A stretch of 59,925 nt of DNA from an uncultured Lachnospiraceae bacterium (GCA_945949085.1 CAMFDJ010000021.1:1-59925), one strand, 5' to 3'. Counted from the stretch's first letter, positions 37,917 through 46,869 are shown. Made by a program: numbers and translations. Notes: generated by a model from the sequence alone, not told the origin.

Positions 37917-40478
37917 ATGAAGAAGTCAATCATCAGAGGCTGCTACACAGTTGTGATGTTTGTTGCAGCACTTTTCTTGATGAGTCATTTTATGAATAAA
38001 GGAAATACGGATATTACGATGGAGATGAGCGATGCGACCTTTCCGCTCGTCTATGTTTTGCAGCAGGATCGGCAGATCAATGAAATGCACGGATATACAG
38101 ACAAGATGGATACTGCCTTCCAGAATGAGACGATCACAGTGATGGATGCGGCGGACCGCAAACTGGCATTTCGGATCAAGACCTTTGGGAATACCATTAC
38201 AGCGCTTGCATTTGAAGTGCGTAATGTATCCGGAGAGCGTTTGATCGAGGATACGGCAATCACCGACTTTACGCAGTCGGAGGATACTGCCTATGCGCAG
38301 ATCACCCTGAAGGATCTGCTGGAAAAGGACAAGGAATATTCGCTTTGTCTGCATCTATCAGACAACAGCGGACGCAGTCTGTATTATTACACGAGAGTCA
38401 TTGTGTCTGAGAGTGCATCCTGTCTGCAGGAGGAGATTGATTTTGCGCTTGATTTTTCCAGCCGCACCTTTGACAAGGAACGTGCACAGGAAATCACCAA
38501 ATATCTGGAATCCAATGCTGACGGTGACAATACGACATACAGTCGTGTGACGATTCATTCCAGCTTTTCCCAGATCACATGGGGCACCTTAAATGTAAAG
38601 AAAGAAACAGAGCCGCAGGTCTTTGTCCGCAGGAGCAATCCTTATCTGGCAGGGATTGAACTGCGCTATATCGTCTCTCTTTCCACCGGTATGGATACAG
38701 AGTATCATAACGTGACAGAGTATTATCTGATCCGTTATGGCAAGGAGAGAATGTATCTGCTTGATTATGAGAGAACCATGAATTCCATTTTTTCTCATGC
38801 AAACAACATATTTACGAACAACAAAATTTCCCTCGGGATTACGGATGAGAACATTTCCATGACAGAGAGTGAAGATGGTAATATTTTTGCTTTTGTCAAG
38901 GAAGGGCGTCTTTACAGCATGAATCTGACAGACAATAAGCTTGCACTGTTATTCGGATTTTATGACACGCAGCATGCAGATGAGCGGACGCTGTACCAAA
39001 ATGCGGATATACGTGTGATCAGTGTGGACGAGACGGGGAATATCCGTTTCCTTGTGTATGGATATATGAACAGAGGCAACCATGAGGGCAGTGTGGGCGT
39101 ATGCTGTTACTACTATAACAGTATGCTCAATACGATCGAGGAAGAAATCTATATTCCTTATAGCGGTTCCACCGGTCTGCTTGCCCAGGATGTCAGCCGC
39201 CTTGCCTATGTGAATAATCAGAATCAGCTTTTTATGCTCCTTTACGGCAGCATCTATCAGATCGACCTGACTACAAAAAGCTACGATGTGCTGGTGGAGG
39301 GACTTTCTGCCGGAAATTATTGCGTTTCCGCATCCGGTCGTATGATTGCATGGCAGGAAGGTGAGGATAGCAATGCCTGCCGGGTGCTCAGACTGATGAA
39401 CCTAAATTCCGGTCATGATACCAGGATTGAGGCGGGGAGTGCGCGTTATATCAAGCCGCTCGGCTTCATGAATGAGGATCTGATCTACGGCATGGCATAT
39501 GGCAGTGATATCAGCAGGGACAGTCTGGGAATGACGATTTTTCCGATGTATCAGGTTTGCATTCAGGATGAGAGAGGAAATCTGCTCAAAAAGTATGAGA
39601 AATCAGGTATCTACGTGACGCAGGCACAGATAGAAGGCAACCAGATCAAACTGACACGGGTCAGGAGCGCAGGCACATCCGGCGAATACGAACAGACCAC
39701 CGATGATCAGATCATGAATGATGTTGCCGTGAGCACAGATAAAAATCAGGTGGAGGTTGTGGTGACGCAGGATTACGAGAAGATTGTGCAGATCGCCGCA
39801 AAGACCAATTTCAAGGTAAGCAGTCTGAAATACCTGACACCCAAGCAGGTCATGTATGAAGGCGAGAGATCGCTTATGATCAAACGGAAGACAGAAGATA
39901 ATCCTTACTACTATGTGTATGATAAATATGGAATTTGCGGTGTGCTTGCCAAGGAAAGTGAAGCGATCCGTCTGGCAGATCAGTGCATGGGATATGTACA
40001 GAATGCAAAAGGACAGTATATTTGGGAGAAGAGCAGCCGCAAAGCAGTCAACCAGATCATGTGGTTTTCAGAGGAGACAATGACAAATGATGCCATGCCG
40101 GAGGGAAGGACAAGTCTTGCAGTCTGTCTGGATAATATGATGCAATTTGAGGGAGTCAGTCGGAACAGCCAGAATATGCTGGATATGGGCAAATCGCTGA
40201 TGACGATTTTAAGGGATAACCTTGGCGAAAAGCAGATTCTGGATCTGTCCGGTTGTACGCTTGGCAGTGTACTCTATTATGTGGGAAAAGAAGCGCCTGT
40301 TCTTGCACTCTTACATGACGGCAATGCGGTTCTGATCGTGGGGTATAACGAGCTGAATACGGTCATCTATAACCCGGTCAGCAAGACCGTATCCAAAATG
40401 GGAATGAACGATTCCAAGGAGTATTTTGAAGCAAACGGAAACTGGTTCATCACCTATATTGATAGGGAAGATGAGTAA
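37917..40478 (+). CDS. Membrane-anchored protein with propeller-like middle and C39-like C-terminal domain
   Basis: An 853-residue exported protein with one N-terminal membrane helix (residues ~9-27). The middle (about 290-640) has repeated beta-strand units such as LFMLLYGSIYQIDLTTKSYDVL, like a beta-propeller. The last ~130 residues (SLAVCLDNMMQFEGV...; VLALLHDGNAVLIVGYNELNTVIYNP) resemble the papain-like C39_2 fold, with Cys, His and Asn/Asp candidates at the proper order. I do not know a named family. It sits alone between the methyltransferase and a promoter-rich gap. Confidence 0.75.
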   Translation: MKKSIIRGCYTVVMFVAALFLMSHFMNKGNTDITMEMSDATFPLVYVLQQDRQINEMHGYTDKMDTAFQNETITVMDAADRKLAFRIKTFGNTITALAFEVRNVSGERLIEDTAITDFTQSEDTAYAQITLKDLLEKDKEYSLCLHLSDNSGRSLYYYTRVIVSESASCLQEEIDFALDFSSRTFDKERAQEITKYLESNADGDNTTYSRVTIHSSFSQITWGTLNVKKETEPQVFVRRSNPYLAGIELRYIVSLSTGMDTEYHNVTEYYLIRYGKERMYLLDYERTMNSIFSHANNIFTNNKISLGITDENISMTESEDGNIFAFVKEGRLYSMNLTDNKLALLFGFYDTQHADERTLYQNADIRVISVDETGNIRFLVYGYMNRGNHEGSVGVCCYYYNSMLNTIEEEIYIPYSGSTGLLAQDVSRLAYVNNQNQLFMLLYGSIYQIDLTTKSYDVLVEGLSAGNYCVSASGRMIAWQEGEDSNACRVLRLMNLNSGHDTRIEAGSARYIKPLGFMNEDLIYGMAYGSDISRDSLGMTIFPMYQVCIQDERGNLLKKYEKSGIYVTQAQIEGNQIKLTRVRSAGTSGEYEQTTDDQIMNDVAVSTDKNQVEVVVTQDYEKIVQIAAKTNFKVSSLKYLTPKQVMYEGERSLMIKRKTEDNPYYYVYDKYGICGVLAKESEAIRLADQCMGYVQNAKGQYIWEKSSRKAVNQIMWFSEETMTNDAMPEGRTSLAVCLDNMMQFEGVSRNSQNMLDMGKSLMTILRDNLGEKQILDLSGCTLGSVLYYVGKEAPVLALLHDGNAVLIVGYNELNTVIYNPVSKTVSKMGMNDSKEYFEANGNWFITYIDREDE

Positions 40479-40512
40479 AATAAAAAAACTATACTAAAAG
40501 AATAAAAAACGA

Positions 40513-40554
40513 TTGACTTGTAAGGCGGGTATCTGTTATACTATGCCTTACAAG
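40513..40554 (+). promoter_or_regulatory. Promoter embedded in a perfect 10-bp inverted repeat
   Basis: TTGACT (40513-40518) and TATACT (40537-40542) with an 18-bp spacer. CTTGTAAGGC (40517-40526) and GCCTTACAAG (40545-40554) are exact complements that bracket the -10 box and overlap the -35. This is the geometry of a repressor operator. Transcription runs toward the surface protein gene at 40807. Confidence 0.75.
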
Positions 40555-40806
40555 TGAATCATGTCATAAGTCATCGTATTGACTATACCATGAAGTATGA
40601 CATGAAATATGTCATGAAACATGGGACTGCAGCAGCATCGTAGTTTCCCTGTTCCTGTGCAGCGGACCGGCGCGCGCGTGTCTGCTGTGTCTTGTATCCG
40701 GCATTTCAGCCAAAGTATTCACATGAATAGTATGAAAACAGAGTAACAGTATCATCCCGGGAATATCTATGCAACAGTACATTTCAGAAGAAAAGGGAGT
40801 GACAAA
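40555..40806 (+). promoter_or_regulatory. Long leader with ATGWCAT palindromes, no gene
   Basis: Copies of ATGTCAT/ATGACAT recur at 40561-40615, including the perfect dyad ATGACAT-GAAAT-ATGTCAT (40597-40615). These could be regulator sites or an RNA stem in the ~250-base leader of the gene at 40807. The rest holds a GC-rich GGCGCGCGCG patch near 40670 and no ORF I can support. Confidence 0.5.
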
Positions 40807-43800
40807 ATGAACAGACGAACAATAAGATATGTAGTCAGCGCCTTGCTGAGTATGCTTCTTTTGCTGGCAGGCTGGGGCGTTGCCCCTGTATTTGCAGATG
40901 GTGATTTGCTGCAGGCAGAGGAAGCAGCGGGGGATCATGTGTATCCGGCGCAGACAAAAGGAAGATACACCATTTTGGCAGCTTATAAGGGCGGTAGCAA
41001 AAGTGGCCAGTATGACAAGTATACAGTCAACATCACAGGGATTGACACGGAGGTAAATCTGAACACAAGACGAGGTGTGCAGGTACAATCTGTTTATGAC
41101 GGCAATGCAGGAAACAGCCTGATTACAGATATATCGCACGCGACAACCACACCAAAGGCAGGATTATATCAAAATGCCGGTTCCACCAATTATAATTATT
41201 TGTATAACAATTTTACCCTGCATATACCGACAGGATACAAAATCGCAGAGATTACCTACAGCGGACAGGGGACCAGAGGTACTTTGTATCATCTGTATCT
41301 GAAAAGCAGCAATATGCAGCTGAATACCACGGATAAAACATGGAACGCAAAGACCTCCGAGCTTCTTGCGCCTGCGCATGCAGCGACAGGTGCAGCGACG
41401 GATATAGGCGTCAGAAGTATGGTAGACATATTTTACAATGCAGGGGTTGGGACGACTTCAGCGACGTATCAGAATGCACATGGCAGTGTGAATCAGACTA
41501 TTACAGTTTCACCGATCACCTTTTCGCTGACCTACGATGCAAACGGCGGAACCGGTGCACCGGGGACGCAGACCATGACTTATGACACTGCGGCAAAGCT
41601 TTCAGAAACAATACCGGCAAAAACAGGATTTCTGTTTGCGGGCTGGAGCATCGCGGGTGTAACCTACAATGCCGGTCAGGCACTCACCGTCGCGCAGGTC
41701 AGTGCCTTTTCCGCGACGCAGGGTGCGACCGTAACGGCTAAGGCAGTCTGGAAACCGATCACCTATACCGTGACATACGATTTGAAGGGTGGATATGGGA
41801 CGGCATCCGGACAGAGCGTGACCTACGGAATGCAGTTTGCACTTCCGGCAGCACCGGTGAAGGAAGGCTATAGTTTTGGCGGCTGGCAGGACAGTGCGGG
41901 AAACTGTTATAAGGCCGGGGAATCGGTGCAGGCATCAGCGTTCTGCAGCACAGACGGCGCGACAGTCACCTTTTCGGCAAAATGGATCACGGGGCAATAC
42001 AGCGTGGTATTTTACCGGACAAAAGAAGATACGCAGCCACAGACCGTAGTCTATACCATTGACGAGGCAGCCGCTTTGCCGACAGCGCCGGAAAGAGACG
42101 GTTATCTGTTTACGGGATGGCAGATAGACGGTGCGACTTATACAGCGGGACAGAACGTCAAAAATCTGACAAAAACAAGCGGCGGTATCTTATCAGCCAT
42201 TGCATTGTGGCAGCCGGTCAGCTATAGCATCTCCTATGACGGAAACGGCGCAACGGAAGGAACAACCGCCAATCAGGATAATCTGACCTATGATGTCAGC
42301 TATAAGCTGCAGCCAAACGGCTTCCAAAAGAAGTATACGATTCTGTATGATCTGCAGGGCGGTACTTTGGATCATCCGGTCCAGACTGTGGAAGCCGGTT
42401 TTGCGGGCTGGTCAAAGAGCAGCAGCAAGGAAGAGGCGGAGCAGGAGATTGTATTTGAAAATAATGCAGTGATTTCCAATCTGGCAACAAGAAGTGAGAC
42501 TGTCATACTATATGCGGTATGGGATGATGCGCCTCTGACAATCACCTTGCAGACACCTGTCAAAAAGGAGCTGTCAAAGGCTGCAGTGCGAGACGGAAAA
42601 GCAGGTTACCTAGTGACAGGATATGCGTTTGAAGGCTGGAAATGTGCAGACGGGACATTTCTTGCAAAAGGGCAGCAGACAACAGTGACAGAAAATCTGA
42701 AGCTGACTGCACAGTGGAAAGAAACAACAGAATTTGTCGAGAAATTGTCGGAGGAAGACGAAACCGGACAGATTCTCAACAAACTGGATGAGATTGGCAA
42801 TCAGCTTAGCAACGGATACAATCTGACACAGGAGCAGGCTGAGCAGATTCTGGCAGCGATTGAAGACGGATCCGCATTTAAGCTGAAAATCGGAGAGGTG
42901 CAATATACCATTGTCCGCAATGTGGATGGGACACTTTCCATTAAGCTTGCCGCGGTGCCTGAGGGAATGGATCGGATTGTCATTCCATCGGAGGTAAAGA
43001 TCGGCGAACATACCTATGCCATTACTGAAATATACAAAGAGTGCTTTCGAGATAACAAAGCGCTGAAAGAGATTACTATCGGCAATCATATCACGAAAAT
43101 CGGAGACCTGGCATTTGCAGGCTGTGAGAAGCTTTCCAAGGTGCAGATTGCAGAAGGATTGATTACAATCGGAGAAAAAGCGTTTGACGGATGTCGGTCA
43201 CTGACGGCTGTCAGTCTGCCACAGACGCTTCAGACCATCGGCAATGCGGCATTTCGGGATTGTACATCCCTTCAGAAGGTGACACTTAGAAATGGTCTGC
43301 TCACAATCGGTAATTATGCTTTTTACCGGTGCAAAAGCCTTCTGAAGATCCGTATTCCGGATACCGTGATCAAAGCGGGAAAATACGCATTTGCCAGATG
43401 CAGCGGATTGGGGAGCGCTACCACTTCCAAGGCATGCATGACGATGGGGGAAGGCATTTTTTCAGATTGCAGCTCCCTCAAAAAGATTACCTTGAAAGCA
43501 GCGCTGACGGAAATACCGGCAAAAGCATTTTATAACTGTAAAAAAATGACTTCCGTGAAAATGGGTAGCAAAGTGACGCAAATCGGAAGACAGGCATTTC
43601 AGAATTGCCGGAAACTGAAATCAGTCACCATTCCGGGGAGAGTCATGACGATTAAGGAGCGGGCTTTTTATCAGTGCAGCAGCTTAAAAAAGATTAAGAT
43701 TTCATCGACTCACGTATCCTCGGTGGGTAAAAATGCATTTAAGAAATGTGCCAAAGGTCTGCAATTTGCCGTGCCTGCGGGGAAGAAGGAGGCCTATGTG

Positions 43801-43824
43801 AAGCTGTTGAGAGGAAAATATTAG
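40807..43824 (+). CDS. Secreted surface protein with InlB-type and BspA-type (LRR_5) repeats
   Basis: A 1005-residue protein. A signal peptide ends near PVFADG (residue ~33). An N-terminal novel region (to ~235) precedes about five Listeria-Bacteroides (InlB B) repeats of the type YDxNGG...GYxFxGW (about 237-640). After a helical linker comes a run of leucine-rich LRR_5 units (about 715-990) with the IGxxAFxxCxxLxxVxIP pattern. No LPXTG motif or cell-wall anchor is seen, so retention is unclear. Such proteins typically mediate adhesion (family knowledge). GGGAGTG precedes the ATG. Confidence 0.93.
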   Translation: MNRRTIRYVVSALLSMLLLLAGWGVAPVFADGDLLQAEEAAGDHVYPAQTKGRYTILAAYKGGSKSGQYDKYTVNITGIDTEVNLNTRRGVQVQSVYDGNAGNSLITDISHATTTPKAGLYQNAGSTNYNYLYNNFTLHIPTGYKIAEITYSGQGTRGTLYHLYLKSSNMQLNTTDKTWNAKTSELLAPAHAATGAATDIGVRSMVDIFYNAGVGTTSATYQNAHGSVNQTITVSPITFSLTYDANGGTGAPGTQTMTYDTAAKLSETIPAKTGFLFAGWSIAGVTYNAGQALTVAQVSAFSATQGATVTAKAVWKPITYTVTYDLKGGYGTASGQSVTYGMQFALPAAPVKEGYSFGGWQDSAGNCYKAGESVQASAFCSTDGATVTFSAKWITGQYSVVFYRTKEDTQPQTVVYTIDEAAALPTAPERDGYLFTGWQIDGATYTAGQNVKNLTKTSGGILSAIALWQPVSYSISYDGNGATEGTTANQDNLTYDVSYKLQPNGFQKKYTILYDLQGGTLDHPVQTVEAGFAGWSKSSSKEEAEQEIVFENNAVISNLATRSETVILYAVWDDAPLTITLQTPVKKELSKAAVRDGKAGYLVTGYAFEGWKCADGTFLAKGQQTTVTENLKLTAQWKETTEFVEKLSEEDETGQILNKLDEIGNQLSNGYNLTQEQAEQILAAIEDGSAFKLKIGEVQYTIVRNVDGTLSIKLAAVPEGMDRIVIPSEVKIGEHTYAITEIYKECFRDNKALKEITIGNHITKIGDLAFAGCEKLSKVQIAEGLITIGEKAFDGCRSLTAVSLPQTLQTIGNAAFRDCTSLQKVTLRNGLLTIGNYAFYRCKSLLKIRIPDTVIKAGKYAFARCSGLGSATTSKACMTMGEGIFSDCSSLKKITLKAALTEIPAKAFYNCKKMTSVKMGSKVTQIGRQAFQNCRKLKSVTIPGRVMTIKERAFYQCSSLKKIKISSTHVSSVGKNAFKKCAKGLQFAVPAGKKEAYVKLLRGKY

Positions 43825-43847
43825 CAGAAATTTATTTTCTATAGGGA

Positions 43848-43877
43848 TTGACGAATGGAAAGGAGGAAGCCTATAAT
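43848..43877 (+). promoter_or_regulatory. Promoter of the 46-residue gene
   Basis: TTGACG (43848-43853), 18-bp spacer, consensus TATAAT (43872-43877). Confidence 0.75.
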
Positions 43878-43902
43878 AAGCCCATGAAAGGGGGCAATGG
43901 CT

Positions 43903-44043
43903 ATGAATGAAAACATGACAGATGAACAATTTGAAACGTATAATAAATTGCTGCAGATGGTAGATCAAATGATCGAGGAATTACCCGAAGAGAAAAAAGC
44001 GGAATACAGGGACAGGCGAAAAGATATTTTATTGAATCAATGA
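43903..44043 (+). CDS. Small acidic helical protein, unknown
   Basis: A 46-residue ORF with ATG 43903 and AAAGGGGG upstream: MNENMTDEQFETYNKLLQMV... ending RRKDILLNQ. It has its own promoter 25 bases upstream and a terminator 40 bases downstream, which strongly supports a real gene. Predicted as two helices. Not recognised. Confidence 0.7.
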   Translation: MNENMTDEQFETYNKLLQMVDQMIEELPEEKKAEYRDRRKDILLNQ

Positions 44044-44084
44044 GATGCAGAATTGTATGATAGAAGAACAGAAGAATAAAAAGC

Positions 44085-44118
44085 AGGGAGCGCGGGATAG
44101 AATGCGCTCCCTATTTTT
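44085..44118 (+). terminator. Terminator between the 46-residue gene and queT
   Basis: Perfect AGGGAGCGC (44085-44093) with GCGCTCCCT (44104-44112), then ATTTTTG. It probably serves both convergent genes. Confidence 0.92.
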
Positions 44119-44124
44119 GTCCGA

Positions 44125-44613
44125 TCATGCCGGAAACAAAATTTTTTTATATCTGTCTAAAGCAAATAAAAGAGCCATGCCAAGAATGCCGCAGGAGAGG
44201 ACTTCGCCGATGCCGACTGTCAGCATCAGGAAAGGAATGGAGTCCGGCAGTCCGTACACATAGGAAAGGACAAACGGGACAATCAACGTGTTGGCGATGA
44301 TAGGTGGAAACGGCGCTACCCATTTGAACCGGCGCAACAGGTATGTACCGACAGCCCCAAGCAGTGTTGCGAGAGACCCGAAGACAATGTCCCAGATCGC
44401 ACAGCCTGTTATCGTGTTGCTGATCAGACAGCCGATGAATAAACCGGGTATGGCAGCAGGTGTAAAATAGGGTAGAATGGTAAGTGCCTCCGAGATGCGC
44501 ACCTGAATGGCGCCGCTGGCAAGACCGAATGCACTGACAAAAACAGTCAGCACGGTGTAGAGGGCTGCGATCATGGCAGCCTGGGTCAGAAATAAGACTT
44601 TTTTGTTTTTCAT
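44125..44613 (-). CDS. queT: QueT family ECF substrate-binding (S) component, queuosine precursor transporter
   Basis: A 162-residue protein with five to six membrane helices and the QueT text AAMIAALYTVLTVF, GAIQVRISEALTILPYFTPAAIPGL and GCLISNTITGCAIWDIVFGSLATLLGA. It captures preQ0/preQ1-type precursors for the ECF transporter. The preQ1 riboswitch candidate in its leader independently supports the assignment. Confidence 0.93.
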   Translation of the reverse strand: MKNKKVLFLTQAAMIAALYTVLTVFVSAFGLASGAIQVRISEALTILPYFTPAAIPGLFIGCLISNTITGCAIWDIVFGSLATLLGAVGTYLLRRFKWVAPFPPIIANTLIVPFVLSYVYGLPDSIPFLMLTVGIGEVLSCGILGMALLFALDRYKKILFPA

Positions 44614-44626
44614 GAAATTGTTCTCC

Positions 44627-44665
44627 TTTAGTTTTGTTTTAGGTCAGGAAGGTCTCGAACTGACC
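44627..44665 (-). promoter_or_regulatory. preQ1-I riboswitch candidate controlling queT translation
   Basis: On the minus strand GGTCAG (44665-44660) and CTGACC (44647-44642) form a perfect 6-bp stem with a 12-base loop UUCGAGACCUUC. The A-rich tail AAAACAAAACTAAAGGAG then leads into the ribosome binding site. Short stem, ~12-base loop and A-rich tail is the preQ1-I architecture. The CCUU of the loop can pair with the AAGG of the Shine-Dalgarno, closing the H-type pseudoknot and hiding the site, so preQ1 would repress queT translation. Confidence 0.82.
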
Positions 44666-44671
44666 GTAGAT

Positions 44672-44705
44672 TTTGGAAAGCCTGCTTTGGTACAGACTTT
44701 CCAAA
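44672..44705 (-). promoter_or_regulatory. Perfect 9-bp stem-loop at the 5' end of the queT leader
   Basis: TTTGGAAAG (44705-44697) pairs with CTTTCCAAA (44680-44672) around a 16-base loop. It begins right at the expected transcription start, ahead of the riboswitch; it may protect the 5' end. Confidence 0.6.
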
Positions 44706-44710
44706 GGTTT

Positions 44711-44738
44711 ATTATACGGGAAAAGGGGCGATTGTCAA
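44711..44738 (-). promoter_or_regulatory. Promoter of queT
   Basis: Minus-strand consensus TTGACA (44738-44733), 16-bp spacer, TATAAT (44716-44711). Confidence 0.9.
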
Positions 44739-44893
44739 GGAAATCCTTTTTCCATTTCCTCCTTTTCGTAAACCGAGAATTTCAAATAAAGCGACACAAT
44801 CCGTTCGGCTTTCTTTGACGGGAATTGTTGTTCCAAAAGGCACTTCCATTGATGCACTTCTACGAGAGCATGGAAGTGCAGGCCATTTTGGAA

Positions 44894-45145
44894 TCAGCAC
44901 GGAATCCAATCGGTAAGCCATTTTTTGTTTGTTGTATCATATAGCCTCTTATACAGTTTTCCGTCAATCATTTTATAGCGCCATTCTGTAATATCTGCTC
45001 TTGGTGTTATGCCGGGCTCATCTTGTGACTCTTCTACATAGCAGATGTCATTTCCGGTTGTGGCGGCCTGAATGTCTATACTGCACAAGTCAAGAATTGC
45101 GGCTGACAAGACGGTCAACAAAAATAAAACGATTTTCTTTTTCAC
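44894..45145 (-). CDS. Small secreted protein of the BlaI/M56 operon
   Basis: An 83-residue precursor with a clear signal peptide (MKKKIVLFLLTVLSAAILDL... cleaved near IQAA). The ~55-residue mature part has the block ITPRADITEWRYKMIDGKLY, KRLYDTTNKKWLTDW and a final Cys. Related blocks occur in small clostridial secreted proteins, but I know no function. Its ATG overlaps the stop of the protease gene by 4 bases, so translation is coupled. It could be the protease's substrate or signal (inference). Confidence 0.8.
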   Translation of the reverse strand: MKKKIVLFLLTVLSAAILDLCSIDIQAATTGNDICYVEESQDEPGITPRADITEWRYKMIDGKLYKRLYDTTNKKWLTDWIPC

Positions 45146-46287
45146 TTCATTTCCTCCTTTTCGTAAACAGGCATTTCCGGCACATTGGACAAGTCCTGAA
45201 AGGTGCCCATAAATTCATCATCTATGTAGAGCTCATAAAGCGAGTCATTGATTTTGACTGCATAACTGTTATCAGCAGGGATGGTAAAAGAATCCGGTTC
45301 ATCCGGGGGCGTAGCGGTAGATTTTGGTTCTACAACTATACCATAAGATAAAAAGGTGACGAGGAGCAGGGCTGTCATGATGCCATACATGCCCAATTTA
45401 CTGTGAGCCTTCAGCGGTGCAGATATGCTTCTGGTTACCAACGCAATTCTGCGTTTTAGCTCACCAGGGCAGTAACCGTCAAAGGACAATACGGCAGAAG
45501 CAGGTAAGATTGCGTGCCTGCACTGTTTTGCTACTGTCAACAGGCATTCCAGATATTCCAGCTTTTCTGATGCGGTCAAGTCGTCCACTGCAATCAGATC
45601 GGCACATTCCTCAATGCAGATGGCAATCTGTTTTCGCAGGTAGTAGAAAAGCGGATTCCACCAGAAAATCACACAGAGGATTTCAATCAACAGTTTGTAG
45701 AGGGTATCGCCGTGAAGATAATGAGCCGTCTCATGTGACAGGATATAGTACCATTCTTTTTCAGACAGGGAGATATCCGGTATCACTATAACCGGATGAA
45801 GAAATCCTGTCACAAAGGGAGAACTCTGACTATTACTCTTTTTGATTCGAAAATGTTTTTTTGTGAATTTCTTTTCATTTAGAATATGATCCAGCTGCAA
45901 CAGAACAGAAGGATTCTGTTCATCAGGTAGAGAAAAAATGGTTATTTGCAACGAAACATAAGATTTGAACAGATGAAAAGTACTACTCAGACTCCCCAAA
46001 AACCAAACGAGTATTAAAAGCTGACCTAACGTTAATTGAATATAATTCCTAAAAGACAAAGAGATATTGAAAATATCATTAAGCTCAGGATAACCTTTTG
46101 TTAAGGGTATTGTGTGAGTAAACGGAAATTCAAACGGATACAGAAATCTTACGATGAAAAGTACCATACTGAACAAAAGAACATATATTGAAGTTTTTTT
46201 GTAACATTTCAGGAAACACCACATCAGGAAGCCTGCAACACAGCAACAGACGGAAATAGTAATAAGCAATCTGATTGAAATTGACAT
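45142..46287 (-). CDS. M56 (BlaR1/MecR1-type) membrane metalloprotease
   Basis: A 381-residue integral membrane protein. Several N-terminal helices precede the zinc protease motif HETAH at residues 185-189 (YILSHETAHYLHGD), with the downstream EECADLIAVDD glutamate. A later helix (GIMTALLLVTFLSYGIVV) leads to a short extracellular tail of ~60 residues. The penicillin-binding sensor domain of BlaR1 is absent, so its signal is not beta-lactam by that route. It presumably cleaves or triggers loss of the BlaI-like repressor encoded 18 bases upstream. Confidence 0.9.
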   Translation of the reverse strand: MSISIRLLITISVCCCVAGFLMWCFLKCYKKTSIYVLLFSMVLFIVRFLYPFEFPFTHTIPLTKGYPELNDIFNISLSFRNYIQLTLGQLLILVWFLGSLSSTFHLFKSYVSLQITIFSLPDEQNPSVLLQLDHILNEKKFTKKHFRIKKSNSQSSPFVTGFLHPVIVIPDISLSEKEWYYILSHETAHYLHGDTLYKLLIEILCVIFWWNPLFYYLRKQIAICIEECADLIAVDDLTASEKLEYLECLLTVAKQCRHAILPASAVLSFDGYCPGELKRRIALVTRSISAPLKAHSKLGMYGIMTALLLVTFLSYGIVVEPKSTATPPDEPDSFTIPADNSYAVKINDSLYELYIDDEFMGTFQDLSNVPEMPVYEKEEMK

Positions 46288-46305
46288 ATGAAACCTCCTG
46301 CGTGA

Positions 46306-46731
46306 TTAGTGTGTTTCCTTTTCTGGTGACTGATTTTTCAAATTTTCTTTTTGCTTTTCTAATATGGTTTCAAGTTCTGTGATTTCTTCCAGACTGATGT
46401 TTTCATTCAGCAATCCGGCTACCAAACGGGATATGGAAAGGTCGGGAAAAGAACGAAAGGTTTCTAAAAGTTGATCGGCTCCGAAATCCTGTTCACTGAT
46501 GAGCGGTCTGTAGCTTCTGGTGAGAACAGTACCACTATATACAATTTCCGCTATTTCTATGTACCCTTGCTTTAACAACTTCCTGAGCACTGCCTGAACA
46601 GTATTAATCGTCAGGTCAGGTTTCAGTGCAGCAATTTCCGATGCAATCAGGGGCTTTTCTGCATTCCAAAGTAATTGCATGATATCCAACTCTCTGTTTG
46701 TAATTTTTTTAAATGGTTGTTTTTTGGGCAT
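46306..46731 (-). CDS. BlaI/MecI-family transcriptional repressor
   Basis: A 141-residue winged-helix repressor: MPKKQPFKKITNRELDIMQLLW, then IASEIAALKPDLTINTVQAVLRKLLKQGYI (recognition helix) and a C-terminal dimerisation helix ending in EKQKENLKN. The start at 46731 has GAAGGA upstream. Operon order repressor-protease-small secreted protein. The perfect palindrome at 46816-46830 is the likely operator. Confidence 0.93.
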   Translation of the reverse strand: MPKKQPFKKITNRELDIMQLLWNAEKPLIASEIAALKPDLTINTVQAVLRKLLKQGYIEIAEIVYSGTVLTRSYRPLISEQDFGADQLLETFRSFPDLSISRLVAGLLNENISLEEITELETILEKQKENLKNQSPEKETH

Positions 46732-46753
46732 TATCTCATCCTTCTTTTTTCCT

Positions 46754-46782
46754 ATTATAATAAAAAGAAAGTAGAATTGCAA
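46754..46782 (-). promoter_or_regulatory. Promoter of the BlaI-like operon
   Basis: Minus-strand TTGCAA (46782-46777), 17-bp spacer, TATAAT (46759-46754). Confidence 0.7.
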
Positions 46783-46793
46783 TATGAAATTTA

Positions 46794-46830
46794 TTGACAA
46801 AAAAGACGGTGGATAATACAATGACATTGT
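46794..46830 (+). promoter_or_regulatory. RHS gene promoter with BlaI-type operator
   Basis: TTGACA (46794-46799), 16-bp spacer, TACAAT (46816-46821). The perfect palindrome TACAATG-A-CATTGTA (46816-46830) covers the -10 box. TACA...TGTA dyads are the known recognition form of BlaI/MecI repressors. A further TACAAT half-site lies at about 46838. Confidence 0.82.
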
Positions 46831-46869
46831 AATTAAAATACAATCATAAAAAAGAGGAGGATTCATGAA

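Noticed and set aside
44712..44921. 69-codon minus-strand ORF next to queT
   Set aside because: It overlaps the consensus queT promoter and the 3' end of the small secreted gene; no ribosome site.
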